Shown here: positions 1 through 6,072 of the stretch, piece after piece
How the letters are laid out: every line of letters starts with the position of its first letter
How positions within the stretch are numbered: the first letter of the stretch is position 1
Assembly (NCBI GenBank): GCA_900543845.1
Contig: UQTD01000078.1
Coordinates: 1-7,823 of the forward strand
DNA from: an uncultured Collinsella sp.
Lineage (GTDB): Bacteria > Actinomycetota > Coriobacteriia > Coriobacteriales > Coriobacteriaceae
Direction: 5' to 3'
DNA length: 7,823 bases
Made by a program: the position numbers and the translations under genes
Notes under the pieces: generated by a model
Database searches by the model: none
Told to the model about the DNA's origin: nothing
Seen by the model: the letters and a program-made list of their open reading frames with translations, nothing else

Positions 1-252
1 CGGGACCACGCAGCTCAGCACAGCAGCCGCGGGCACAAGCGCACCCGGCATGCCCGCATCGGCCGCCAGTGCGGCCATGACCTGCACGAGACGCATGCGC
101 GCCTCGTCTGCTGTGATGCTCGACGGCGTGGTGATCTCGCACGTCGCAAGCGGACATTCCTGCGCCGCGGCCGAATCCTCGGCAAACAGGCCAAAGCGAA
201 TGAACGTGTTGCCCACGTCGACCGTCAATATATATGCGCACCCATTAAGCAT
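1..252 (-). CDS. coaX: Type III pantothenate kinase, N-terminal part (runs off left edge)
   Basis: Eighty-four codons are visible, read from an ATG at 252-250. The product would phosphorylate pantothenate, the first step of coenzyme A synthesis, in the cytoplasm. Seen: an N-terminal beta strand leading into LTVDVGNTFIRFGLF (residues 9-23), matching the DVGNT phosphate-binding motif of type III (CoaX) kinases of the acetate kinase/Hsp70/actin fold. The visible end, AVLSCVVP, resembles the family's conserved SSVVP stretch, with Cys replacing one Ser. Residues between are alanine-rich and typical of the variable part. The start is supported by an AAAGGAG ribosome site (plus-strand complement 261-267) eight bases upstream. 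It is divergent from the OPT gene across a repeat-bearing intergenic region. The family is usually about 250-260 aa, so roughly the last two thirds lie outside. Other ASKHA kinases are less likely because of the SCVVP motif. Confidence 0.85.
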   Translation of the reverse strand, partial: MLNGCAYILTVDVGNTFIRFGLFAEDSAAAQECPLATCEITTPSSITADEARMRLVQVMAALAADAGMPGALVPAAAVLSCVVP

Positions 253-279
253 CGTCGGCGCTCCTTTCGTCTGCCCAGC

Positions 280-285
280 AGTATA
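280..285 (-). promoter_or_regulatory. Candidate -10 box for the pantothenate kinase gene
   Basis: On the minus strand the hexamer TATACT lies 12 bases upstream of the ribosome site of the kinase gene, inside GGCGATATACTGCTG. No good -35 hexamer is found at 16-18 bases. A second minus-strand candidate lies within the spacer of the inverted repeat: TTGATA (complement 383-388) and GATAAT (complement 362-367), but their 15-base spacing is short. Which one is used is not decidable from sequence. Confidence 0.3.
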
Positions 286-309
286 TCGCCTACCCGAACC
301 AGCCATCCC

Positions 310-436
310 AGGTAGTCATTTTGGGACGGGGCTATTTTAGCTACCCTTTGACAGTCGACGAATTATCTGGGATTGGGGCAAATATCAACCGACATATTGG
401 GGTAGCTAAAATAGCCCCGTCCCAAAATGACTACCT
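310..436. repeat. 37-bp perfect inverted repeat with 53-base spacer (BIME/MITE-like)
   Basis: The arms 310-346 and 400-436 are exact reverse complements over 37 bases, with the unrelated, more AT-rich spacer 347-399 between them. Within each arm a 35-base unit starts with GGTAG and ends with CTACC, so each arm also has its own 5-bp terminal inverted repeat, and a small GCTA-TTT-TAGC hairpin sits inside. It lies between two divergent genes, so it is not a normal terminator. Two inverted copies of a short unit with GTAG near the ends resemble REP/BIME elements mobilised by REP-associated transposases, or a small MITE. That family assignment is inference. No transposase is present here. Confidence 0.75.
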
Positions 437-442
437 TGCCGC

Positions 443-448
443 TATACT
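443..448 (+). promoter_or_regulatory. Candidate -10 box for the OPT transporter gene
   Basis: TATACT (five of six matches to TATAAT) sits seven bases beyond the right arm of the inverted repeat. The matching -35 position would fall inside that arm (about 420-425) and has no good hexamer. An alternative is TTGGTA at 482-487 with a poor -10 (TATCCG) 18 bases further on. Use of 443-448 would give a leader of roughly 100 bases before the ATG at 559. Confidence 0.35.
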
Positions 449-558
449 GGTGCGCGGTCGCGCGCGAGCTCACGCGGCGGCCCTTGGTAACCCGACTTCC
501 CGCGCCGTATCCGTAGCGGCGCTCCCGGGGGAAGCGGATATACGCAAAGGAGTTCTAC

Positions 559-2262
559 ATGAGCAATCCCTCGAACCGTGCTTCGATGCGCGGGCAACTC
601 ACGCTGCGCGGCGTCGTCATCGGCGTCCTTGGCTGCGTGATCATCACGGCAAGCTCGGCCTATACCGCCCTCAAGATGGGCGCACTCCCCTGGCCGATCG
701 TCTTCGCTGCCGTCATCTCGCTGTTCTTCCTTAAGCTCATGGGCAACGCCAGCCTCAACGAGGCCAACGTCACCCACACCATCATGTCCGCAGGCGCCAT
801 GGTCGCCGGCGGTCTGGCGTTTACCATCCCGGGCGCCTGGATGCTGGGCTATGCCGACCAGATCAGCTGGCTCGACATGTTTATCGTGGCACTCGCCGGC
901 ACCATCTTGGGCCTTCTGGCGACAGCGCTCATCCACCGTCACTTTATCGTGGACGCCGCGCTGGAGTTCCCCACCGGCAACGCCGCAGCTCAGACCCTGC
1001 GCGCGACCGAGGCCGGCGGCAAGACCGGCAAGCAGCTCTTTGGCTCCATGGCCATCGCCGGCATCTACAGTGTGCTGCGCGATGCTCTGGGCGTGGTGCC
1101 CAGTATGCTGTGCACGCTCAACATCCCTGGCGTGACCTTTGCCATCTACAACTCGCCCATGCTGCTCTCCGTCGGCTTCCTTGTGGGCTTCGCCCCGGTC
1201 GCGTTCTGGTTTGCCGGCGCGCTGCTGGGCAATTTTGGCATCATTGTCGGCGGCACCGCTGCCGGTCTGTTTGACGTTATGACCGCACAGGGCATTGTTA
1301 AGTCCCTGGGTATGGGCCTCATGATGGGCTTTGGCGTCGCCGTCGTCCTCAAGGACATCTTGCCGCAGGTCGCCGGTATCGTCCGCGGCCTCGCCGCCGA
1401 CAGCTCCACCGACACCGACGAGCAGTCGCTCATCTCGGGCTCCCTTAAGCTCGACGCCGGTATCATCGGCCTGGGCGCTGCCGCCATCGCCGTGATCATC
1501 GCCATCGTGCTCGACCTTGGCCCCGTTCCGGCCGTCATCGTCACGCTGTTCACCTTTGTCACCACCATCATGAGCGCGCAGAGCTGCGGCCAGACGGGCA
1601 TCGACCCCATGGAGATCTTCGGCCTCATCGTCATGCTCATCGTTGCCGCCTTCGCACAGCTCGCTCAGGTCAAGCTGTTTTTTATCGCCGGCATCGTGGC
1701 CGTAGCGTGCGGCCTTGCGGGCGACGTCATGAACGACTTCAAGGCCGGCGCCGTGCTGGGCACCAACCCGCGCGCACAGTGGGTCGGGCAGGCCATCGGC
1801 GGCATCGTGGGCGCCCTGGTCGCCGCAGCCGTCATGGTCGCGCTCGTCACCGCCTATGGTCCGGACGCCTTCGGCCCCGACAAGAGCTTCGTTGCCGCGC
1901 AGGCAAGCGTGGTCGCCACCATGGTCTCGGGCATCCCGAGCGTGCCGTGGTTCGCAGGCGGCTTTATCGCCGGCATCGTCATGTACTGGCTCGGCATTCC
2001 GGCCATGATGATCGGCCTGGGCGTGTACCTGCCGTTCTATATGTCGCTCACGGCTTTCCTGGGCTCCTGCGTTAAGCTCGTCTACGACAAGTGGGCCGCT
2101 CACCGCGACGCCGAGGCCGGTCTTTCGGACGAGGAGAAGGCCGCCAAGGACGCCGCCTTCCAGGAGCAGGGCCTGGTTGTCGCCAGCGGCCTGCTGGGCG
2201 GCGAGTCTATCGTCGGCGTTATCCTGGCGTTTGTCTCTGTTGGCCTGAGCCTGCTGGGCTAA
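559..2262 (+). CDS. OPT-family oligopeptide transporter
   Basis: A 567-aa polytopic membrane protein of the OPT superfamily, which imports small peptides or metal-chelate-like substrates, probably by cation symport; the substrate cannot be read from the sequence. Seen: a long series of hydrophobic segments from about residue 15 to 505, plus a final one at 541-566 after a charged stretch (about 510-535). Family-like motifs occur in order: NVTHTIMSAGAMVAGGLAFTIPG (70-92, only its core is diagnostic), EFPTGNAAAQTLRA (136-149), AGDVMNDFKAG with LGTNPRAQWVGQ (387-411), and GLGVYLPFYMS (487-497). Start ATG is fixed by AAAGGAG at 546-552, six bases upstream. Bacterial members are commonly somewhat longer (about 600-670 aa), so this is at the short end, but I see no frameshift. 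It is followed by its own strong terminator, so it is probably monocistronic. Confidence in the family is high, in the substrate low. Confidence 0.92.
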   Translation: MSNPSNRASMRGQLTLRGVVIGVLGCVIITASSAYTALKMGALPWPIVFAAVISLFFLKLMGNASLNEANVTHTIMSAGAMVAGGLAFTIPGAWMLGYADQISWLDMFIVALAGTILGLLATALIHRHFIVDAALEFPTGNAAAQTLRATEAGGKTGKQLFGSMAIAGIYSVLRDALGVVPSMLCTLNIPGVTFAIYNSPMLLSVGFLVGFAPVAFWFAGALLGNFGIIVGGTAAGLFDVMTAQGIVKSLGMGLMMGFGVAVVLKDILPQVAGIVRGLAADSSTDTDEQSLISGSLKLDAGIIGLGAAAIAVIIAIVLDLGPVPAVIVTLFTFVTTIMSAQSCGQTGIDPMEIFGLIVMLIVAAFAQLAQVKLFFIAGIVAVACGLAGDVMNDFKAGAVLGTNPRAQWVGQAIGGIVGALVAAAVMVALVTAYGPDAFGPDKSFVAAQASVVATMVSGIPSVPWFAGGFIAGIVMYWLGIPAMMIGLGVYLPFYMSLTAFLGSCVKLVYDKWAAHRDAEAGLSDEEKAAKDAAFQEQGLVVASGLLGGESIVGVILAFVSVGLSLLG

Positions 2263-2287
2263 ACCCAATAACAACGCACCCGTGCAG

Positions 2288-2325
2288 AGCGCGGGGTCGG
2301 AGACCATCCGGCCCCGCGCTTTTTT
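2288..2325 (+). terminator. Rho-independent terminator of the OPT gene
   Basis: A 13-bp stem (2288-2300 with 2308-2320, one G-T wobble) with a seven-base loop (AGACCAT) starts 26 bases after the stop codon and is followed by a T tract at 2320-2325. The stem is very GC-rich, so this should be an efficient terminator. Confidence 0.92.
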
Positions 2326-2402
2326 GTCTATTTGACTCTTATGATCCTCACGGCGTTTTTAGTCATGCCGATTGGCCTGACTTCCAGGTCAACAAACCCT
2401 GT

Positions 2403-2431
2403 CTGACACCTCGCTCAACGCGGTGTAGAGT
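2403..2431 (+). promoter_or_regulatory. Sigma70-type promoter for the DUF389 gene
   Basis: CTGACA at 2403-2408 (five of six to TTGACA) and TAGAGT at 2426-2431 (four of six to TATAAT) are separated by exactly 17 bases. Transcription would begin near 2438, giving a leader of about 40 bases before the ATG at 2478. It lies after the OPT terminator, supporting independent transcription of the two membrane-protein genes. Confidence 0.55.
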
Positions 2432-2477
2432 AAAGACGACGGGCGGGATACGCGGCACGTGCCAGAACGAGGTGGAC

Positions 2478-3617
2478 ATGGAACTCGATAAACAACAGCT
2501 CAAGCGACTGCGCGAGCGCCATCATCGGCGCCACGGCATCCGCCCCGCCCACAGCGAGGCCATGGAGAACGCAAGCCGCTTTCTAAAGCGGGCATTCAAC
2601 ATTCGCGAGGGACGCGCGCCCTATCACGTGATTCGCAAGCGCTTTGTAAACGGGGCGCGCCTGACTGGCTCACACTTATGCATCTTGATCATTGCCATGT
2701 TGATCGCGAGCATCGGCCTCGATATCGACTCGGATATCGCCATTGTAGGCGCCATGCTCATCTGCCCGCTCATGGGCTCGGTCCTTGCCATGGCATACGG
2801 CATCGCCACGCTCGACCGCGAGATTACCCTTGAGGCCGTCGCGAGCTTGGCTCTGCAGATGGCCTTTTGCCTGGCCACGTCCACGTTGTACTTTAAGCTC
2901 TCGCCCCTTGGCACCACCACGGCCGCCATCATCGACAATTCGACACCGACTGTGTGGGACCTTGCCGTCGCGCTCGCGGGCGGCTTTGCGGGTGGCCTGG
3001 GCAACTCGCGCGACCAGGAACCCGCCACGCTCATCGCCGGGGTGGCTGTGGCGACCGCGCTCATGCCGCCCCTCTGCGCGGCGGGCTATGGCATCGCCAT
3101 CGCAAGCGGGTCACTGTTTCTCTCGGCGCTTTACGAGTTTGGCATCAACGTGGTCTTTATCGCACTCGCGGCCGAAGCCGTTCTGCTTCTTTTGCGCGTG
3201 CCGCTCAAGCGCGACCTCAACGGCGACGGCATTGTGACTGCCGAGGAAGATGCCGAGGTCGACGAGCTATCACGCAAGGTGCGCCGCCGCATCATTGTGG
3301 GCACGGTAGTCTTTGCCATCCCCTGCATCGTCATGACGGCGGGGTCTATTGGCTCGGCGCAGTCCGGCGTGCAGGACGGCTACGGCGTCACCGAAACCAC
3401 GCGCGAGCTTGCCGCGGTGCTGCCAGGCTTTAAGGATTACACCGTCGCCGTCGAAACCTCGGCCACCGAAGGCGACGAGGAGGGCATCGTCGAGCGCGAG
3501 GTTGTCGCCCATGTGACGACAAGCGAGGCGCTTGGGGCACACGACCGTCACATCGCCCGCAAGCTCATCGACCTCAATGTGCCCGAGCTCGATCGCGTGG
3601 AGTTCGATGTGAAGTGA
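2478..3617 (+). CDS. DUF389 family membrane protein with EF-hand-like calcium loop
   Basis: A 379-aa integral membrane protein of the DUF389 family (TIGR00341-like), whose biochemical role is not established. Seen: a basic cytoplasmic-type N-terminus (1-60), then hydrophobic segments at about 65-82, 86-110, 118-138, 160-175, 184-209, 213-240 and 271-292, and a soluble acidic C-terminal domain (about 300-379). The GAMLICPLMGSVLAMAYG stretch (91-108) corresponds to the family's conserved PLMG region. Between the last two membrane segments lies DLNGDGIVTAEE (246-257), with Asp1, Asn3, Asp5, Gly6, a hydrophobic residue at 8 and Glu12: a complete canonical EF-hand loop pattern. The start was chosen at 2478 because GAGGTGG lies 2-8 bases before it and a promoter precedes it. 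The frame stays open upstream to about 2091, but that part overlaps the OPT gene and its terminator. Family call is strong; calcium binding is inferred. Confidence 0.88.
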   Translation: MELDKQQLKRLRERHHRRHGIRPAHSEAMENASRFLKRAFNIREGRAPYHVIRKRFVNGARLTGSHLCILIIAMLIASIGLDIDSDIAIVGAMLICPLMGSVLAMAYGIATLDREITLEAVASLALQMAFCLATSTLYFKLSPLGTTTAAIIDNSTPTVWDLAVALAGGFAGGLGNSRDQEPATLIAGVAVATALMPPLCAAGYGIAIASGSLFLSALYEFGINVVFIALAAEAVLLLLRVPLKRDLNGDGIVTAEEDAEVDELSRKVRRRIIVGTVVFAIPCIVMTAGSIGSAQSGVQDGYGVTETTRELAAVLPGFKDYTVAVETSATEGDEEGIVEREVVAHVTTSEALGAHDRHIARKLIDLNVPELDRVEFDVK

Positions 3618-3691
3618 TGCCGGCGCGGGATGAATGCTCACACAGACGCAAGTTATGACGAGGCGCAGACGCAATACGGACACGAGCAAAT

Positions 3692-3731
3692 AGCGGGGTG
3701 CAGTTCATACCCGCGCCCCGCTCGCTGTTTT
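3692..3731. terminator. Hairpin between convergent genes, probable terminator
   Basis: A 10-bp stem (3692-3701 with 3713-3722, one G-T pair) closes an 11-base loop and is followed on the plus strand by CGCTGTTTTATT, a weak T tract beginning four bases after the stem. It lies 74 bases after the DUF389 stop and 20 bases before the stop of the converging 149-aa gene. It may serve the plus-strand gene; on the minus strand there is no proper T run. Confidence 0.5.
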
Positions 3732-3742
3732 ATTGCCGTGAA

Positions 3743-4192
3743 TCAGACGTCCGCATCGACATCGCCAGACTCCACCGTAAACGCCGGATCGGTGCTCACA
3801 AGATAAAATCGGGTCACCTCAGTATTTCTAATTAGGTAAATCTGCCCCTGATTGCGTCGGCGCGATATATACGCAACGTGAACCGTGCCGAATTCTTCGC
3901 CGTTTTCCTTCTTTAATATCAGGATGTTGGGGTCATCCGTACGCTTAAACTGCCCGTCTGTGCAGATTCCGTCTTGATCGACCAGCTGCCATCGACAGTT
4001 GTCCTCCTCAAGAAAAGCCAGGGTTTCCCGACTCGTTTTGTCATCCCGATAGTAACCATCAATGGCAAACCCTTCGGAAGCGCATTCCTGCATATAGGAC
4101 GTTTCTCGGCTTATAGCAAACAGCCCTGTAGCGCCCAGGAGCACAGCCAGGCAGATCACTGCAAGGGTTATCGAAATAGCACGGCGGCCCAT
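3743..4192 (-). CDS. Hypothetical membrane-anchored extracytoplasmic protein, 149 aa
   Basis: I do not recognise this protein. Seen: two arginines (R3, R4) followed by a hydrophobic segment at about residues 5-28, without a lipobox or clear cleavage site, so it is probably an N-terminal membrane anchor with the rest outside. The remaining 120 residues are polar with beta-strand-like alternation and three cysteines (37, 66, 77) that could form a disulfide. The sequence is more AT-rich than its neighbours, which is compatible with transfer or relaxed selection. The ATG at 4192-4190 is the only usable start: the frame has a stop at 4216-4214 and no other start codon between. No good ribosome site precedes it; instead a 12-codon ORF with a strong site ends one base before it. 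It converges with the DUF389 gene. A lineage-specific secreted or envelope protein is the most I can infer. Confidence 0.7.
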   Translation of the reverse strand: MGRRAISITLAVICLAVLLGATGLFAISRETSYMQECASEGFAIDGYYRDDKTSRETLAFLEEDNCRWQLVDQDGICTDGQFKRTDDPNILILKKENGEEFGTVHVAYISRRRNQGQIYLIRNTEVTRFYLVSTDPAFTVESGDVDADV

Positions 4193-4193
4193 G

Positions 4194-4232
4194 TTAGCCC
4201 AATCGATAGTTGTTTAACGGAGCGCGAAACAT
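4194..4232 (-). CDS. Possible 12-codon leader ORF coupled to the 149-aa gene
   Basis: On the minus strand an ATG at 4232-4230 opens MFRAPLNNYRLG and ends with TAA at 4196-4194, a single base before the ATG of the 149-aa gene. It has the best ribosome site in the region, GGAGG (complement 4241-4245), eight bases before its ATG, whereas the downstream gene has none. This arrangement suggests translational coupling or a regulatory leader peptide. It contains no run of a single amino acid and no obvious attenuator, so the peptide itself may be irrelevant. It could also be chance, with GGAGG being a distant site. Confidence 0.4.
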   Translation of the reverse strand: MFRAPLNNYRLG

Positions 4233-4259
4233 ACCTGGAACCTCCGATATCAGGGGGAA

Positions 4260-4281
4260 TGTCGTCAGCAGGCTGACGACA
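4260..4281. promoter_or_regulatory. 22-base palindrome at a candidate -10 box: possible operator
   Basis: TGTCGTCAGC (4260-4269) and its exact reverse complement (4272-4281) flank a two-base centre. On the minus strand the hexamer TATAGT (complement 4282-4287, five of six to TATAAT) abuts it, so the palindrome would cover the transcription start of the leader ORF and 149-aa gene. That is a classic place for a dimeric repressor. There is no good -35 box, and no T run that would make it a terminator on either strand. As RNA it could also act as a 5' hairpin. Confidence 0.45.
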
Positions 4282-4382
4282 ACTATATGTTTCTAACATC
4301 AAACCATATGGCTGCCACTCGCGGAGGGGGCATCGGCGAACGGCGTGTTTTCATACTCCATTGGTCAAACCTAAGCGCGGCT

Positions 4383-4874
4383 CTACAGCTCGTACTTGTA
4401 CACGCGATAGATGTACTTCTCGGCTTCCATCTCGTAGGTGGCGATGGGCAGTCCATAGCGATCGTACTCGGTAAAGGTCTTGGCCTGGCCCGAAGCCACG
4501 AGCATACTATTCGAATTGCCGACGCGCTGCGCGCTGCTCACATAGCCCGAAAACAGCACGGCGATCTGGTCCTCAAGTTCGTAGGTGCGCGCCGTCTCGT
4601 CCACTGTAAAGATGCGCCCAAACGAATGCGTGCCCTTGTTGTAGTCGGTCACCACCGCGGCGCCCAGCTGGCCCCAGTCGAACTTGGGATAGCTCTCAGC
4701 CGCACCAAAGTTGTTGTCGTACAGCAGCACCTGGTAGCGACCAGTCGTTGCCATGTCAGAACTCGGCAGATACGTCACGCTGTGCTGGCCCGCATTGAGC
4801 GAAAAATCGCCCTGGGCCTGCAGTAACTTGTCCTCAAAGCCCGAACCGGCCCATTGCCACTCCTTTCTATTTCT
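4383..4874 (-). pseudogene. Arylsulfotransferase (ASST) family, C-terminal remnant
   Basis: The open frame runs from a stop at about 4877-4875 down to TAG at 4385-4383, about 163 codons. From WQWAGSGFEDK (near 4853) to the end the sequence reads as the C-terminal part of an arylsulfate sulfotransferase: a GQHSVTYLPS stretch, YQVLLYDNNFG, GRIFTVDETARTYEL, GYVSSAQ, and the terminal TEYDRYGLPIATYEMEAEKYIYRVYKYEL pattern (only its ends are diagnostic). Such enzymes move sulfuryl groups between phenolic compounds and are usually 500-600 aa or more. Here the N-terminal two thirds, signal peptide and most catalytic residues are missing. An internal GTG at 4778 could start a 131-aa product but has no convincing ribosome site. 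A good AAAGGAG followed by ATG near 4845 lies in another frame and stops after six codons. Best read as a decaying remnant; family call is moderately sure. Confidence 0.65.
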
Positions 4875-4902
4875 GGATCCATCTTCTCACTGTTGGCGGA
4901 CG

Positions 4903-4939
4903 AAAATGATCCGTTTTCCTCCGTCCCCGAGGGATCATT
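4903..4939 (-). terminator. REP-like hairpin and probable terminator after the dehydrogenase gene
   Basis: One base past the stop codon, the minus strand has AATGATCC (complement 4932-4939), a 19-base middle, then GGATCATT (complement 4905-4912) ending in four T residues. Inside the middle, CCTC and GAGG can pair around a GGGGACG loop, giving a two-tier fold. The short T tract makes termination plausible but not certain. The conserved-looking GGGGACGG core suggests it may belong to a dispersed repeat family. Confidence 0.5.
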
Positions 4940-4940
4940 G

Positions 4941-5900
4941 TTAGTACTTGAAGAAGCCCTCGCCCGAGCTTTCGCCCAACTTGCCTTCGTCAAGCATTTT
5001 CTTGAGGACGGATGCCATGGCCTTAAAGTTGTAGGGCATCATCATCTTCTTGAGCAGCGGGCTCACCAGGCCCGGGACCTTCTGATACTGCATAACGATG
5101 TTGTAGGCCGTCTGGATGCCCACCGTGTCGAACACGCGGAACGGACCTTTGGGAGCGCCAGTGCCGCGCGTCCATGCGAGGTCGATACTCTTGGGGTCGC
5201 TGACGCCCGAGACATACAGGTCAAGGCCCGAGAGCAGCCACGGCACCAGCATAGAGTTGAGCAGGTAACCGTTCTTTTCCTTGTTGACGGGAAGTGCCAG
5301 CATGCGAATGTCGTTGGCGAAGTCGACGAGCTCGTCGAAATAGCGCTTGTCGGTCTGGTCCTGGGCCATGACCTCGGTCATGTTGTTCTTCCAGATGGAG
5401 TTGGCAAAGTGCAGCGACAGGTACTTCTCGGGGCGACCAGTGTACTTGGCAAAGGTGCTCGGCAGCAGCGTAGAGGAGTTCGTCACGATGACGGTCTTTT
5501 GCGGCAGAACCGGGGCGAGCTTCTTGTAGAAGTCGATCTTTGCCTGGGTGTCCTCGGCCATAGATTCGATAACCAGGTCGGCGTCGGCCACGGCCTCGGC
5601 GAGGTCGAGCTCCAGCTTGAGCGTGGAGTAGGCACGCTCGACGGCGGCGAGTGCCGCCTCCTTGTCGAAGGGCTTGCCGCTATCGGCGATACCGGCGCAC
5701 CACTCGCCCGTGCCGTCCGTCATGCCCTCGATAGCAGCGATGTACTCCTCGCGCACATGATCGATCTTGGGCTGGGTACGGCCGATGCTGCCCTCGCTGC
5801 GCAGCCAAATCGTTACATCAAAGCCGCAGTAGGCTGCCTGAAAGGCAATCTGGCTTCCCAGCACGCCGCCGCCGGCAACGCAAACGGTCTTGTAGCTCAT
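4941..5900 (-). CDS. 3-hydroxyacyl-CoA dehydrogenase (3-hydroxybutyryl-CoA dehydrogenase type)
   Basis: A 319-aa cytoplasmic, NAD(P)-dependent enzyme expected to interconvert 3-hydroxyacyl-CoA and 3-oxoacyl-CoA in fatty-acid or short-chain acyl-CoA metabolism. Seen: a Rossmann fold with GGGVLG (GxGxxG, 10-15), an acidic turn VIESMAED (110-117), NSST (141-144, the catalytic Ser region), LHFANSIW (163-170) with the catalytic His164, Glu176 twelve residues later as in the family, and LLNSML (213-218) with Asn215. The C-terminal helical domain (about 205-319) ends in a normal GEGFFKY. Length fits the family. The usual HFFNP motif reads HFANS here, marking a divergent subgroup, so substrate range is uncertain. 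The ATG is supported by AGAGAGGA (complement 5909-5916). The gene stands alone between a repeat-rich upstream gap and its own 3' hairpin, with no crotonase or thiolase beside it. Confidence 0.9.
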   Translation of the reverse strand: MSYKTVCVAGGGVLGSQIAFQAAYCGFDVTIWLRSEGSIGRTQPKIDHVREEYIAAIEGMTDGTGEWCAGIADSGKPFDKEAALAAVERAYSTLKLELDLAEAVADADLVIESMAEDTQAKIDFYKKLAPVLPQKTVIVTNSSTLLPSTFAKYTGRPEKYLSLHFANSIWKNNMTEVMAQDQTDKRYFDELVDFANDIRMLALPVNKEKNGYLLNSMLVPWLLSGLDLYVSGVSDPKSIDLAWTRGTGAPKGPFRVFDTVGIQTAYNIVMQYQKVPGLVSPLLKKMMMPYNFKAMASVLKKMLDEGKLGESSGEGFFKY

Positions 5901-6072
5901 AGGAACAGTCCTCTCTTACGTAATTCCATAGATGTGTATTTATTCAACCGTAAGGGGACAGCACGCTGGGGGTGGGTTCTATAAACGGACGGTAATTTGC
6001 GGCGAACGGCTACATATGTTCATTATCTCAGGGTTCCGAGGGCGATTTTTTGTGCCACCGAGACGTCGTTTG

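Noticed and set aside
442..2307. 621-codon open frame on the minus strand
   Set aside because: It is antisense to the well-supported OPT gene and its composition (runs of D, H, G, A, E, R) is typical of an antisense frame of a GC-rich membrane-protein gene; no family resemblance.
2091..2477. Upstream extension of the DUF389 reading frame
   Set aside because: It would overlap the OPT gene, its terminator and the DUF389 promoter, and the translated part is low-complexity Arg/Gly-rich; ATG at 2478 has a ribosome site.
4287..4826. 179-codon open frame on the plus strand
   Set aside because: Antisense to the arylsulfotransferase remnant; no ribosome site or recognisable domain.
4825..4860. Good AAAGGAG and ATG on the minus strand at the broken end of the arylsulfotransferase remnant
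   Set aside because: The frame stops after six codons (MGRFGL) and is out of frame with the remnant; it may be the leftover start of a deleted gene but cannot be called a gene.
4854..5984. 376-codon open frame on the plus strand
   Set aside because: It is the antisense shadow of the 3-hydroxyacyl-CoA dehydrogenase gene, which has conserved motifs and a good ribosome site.
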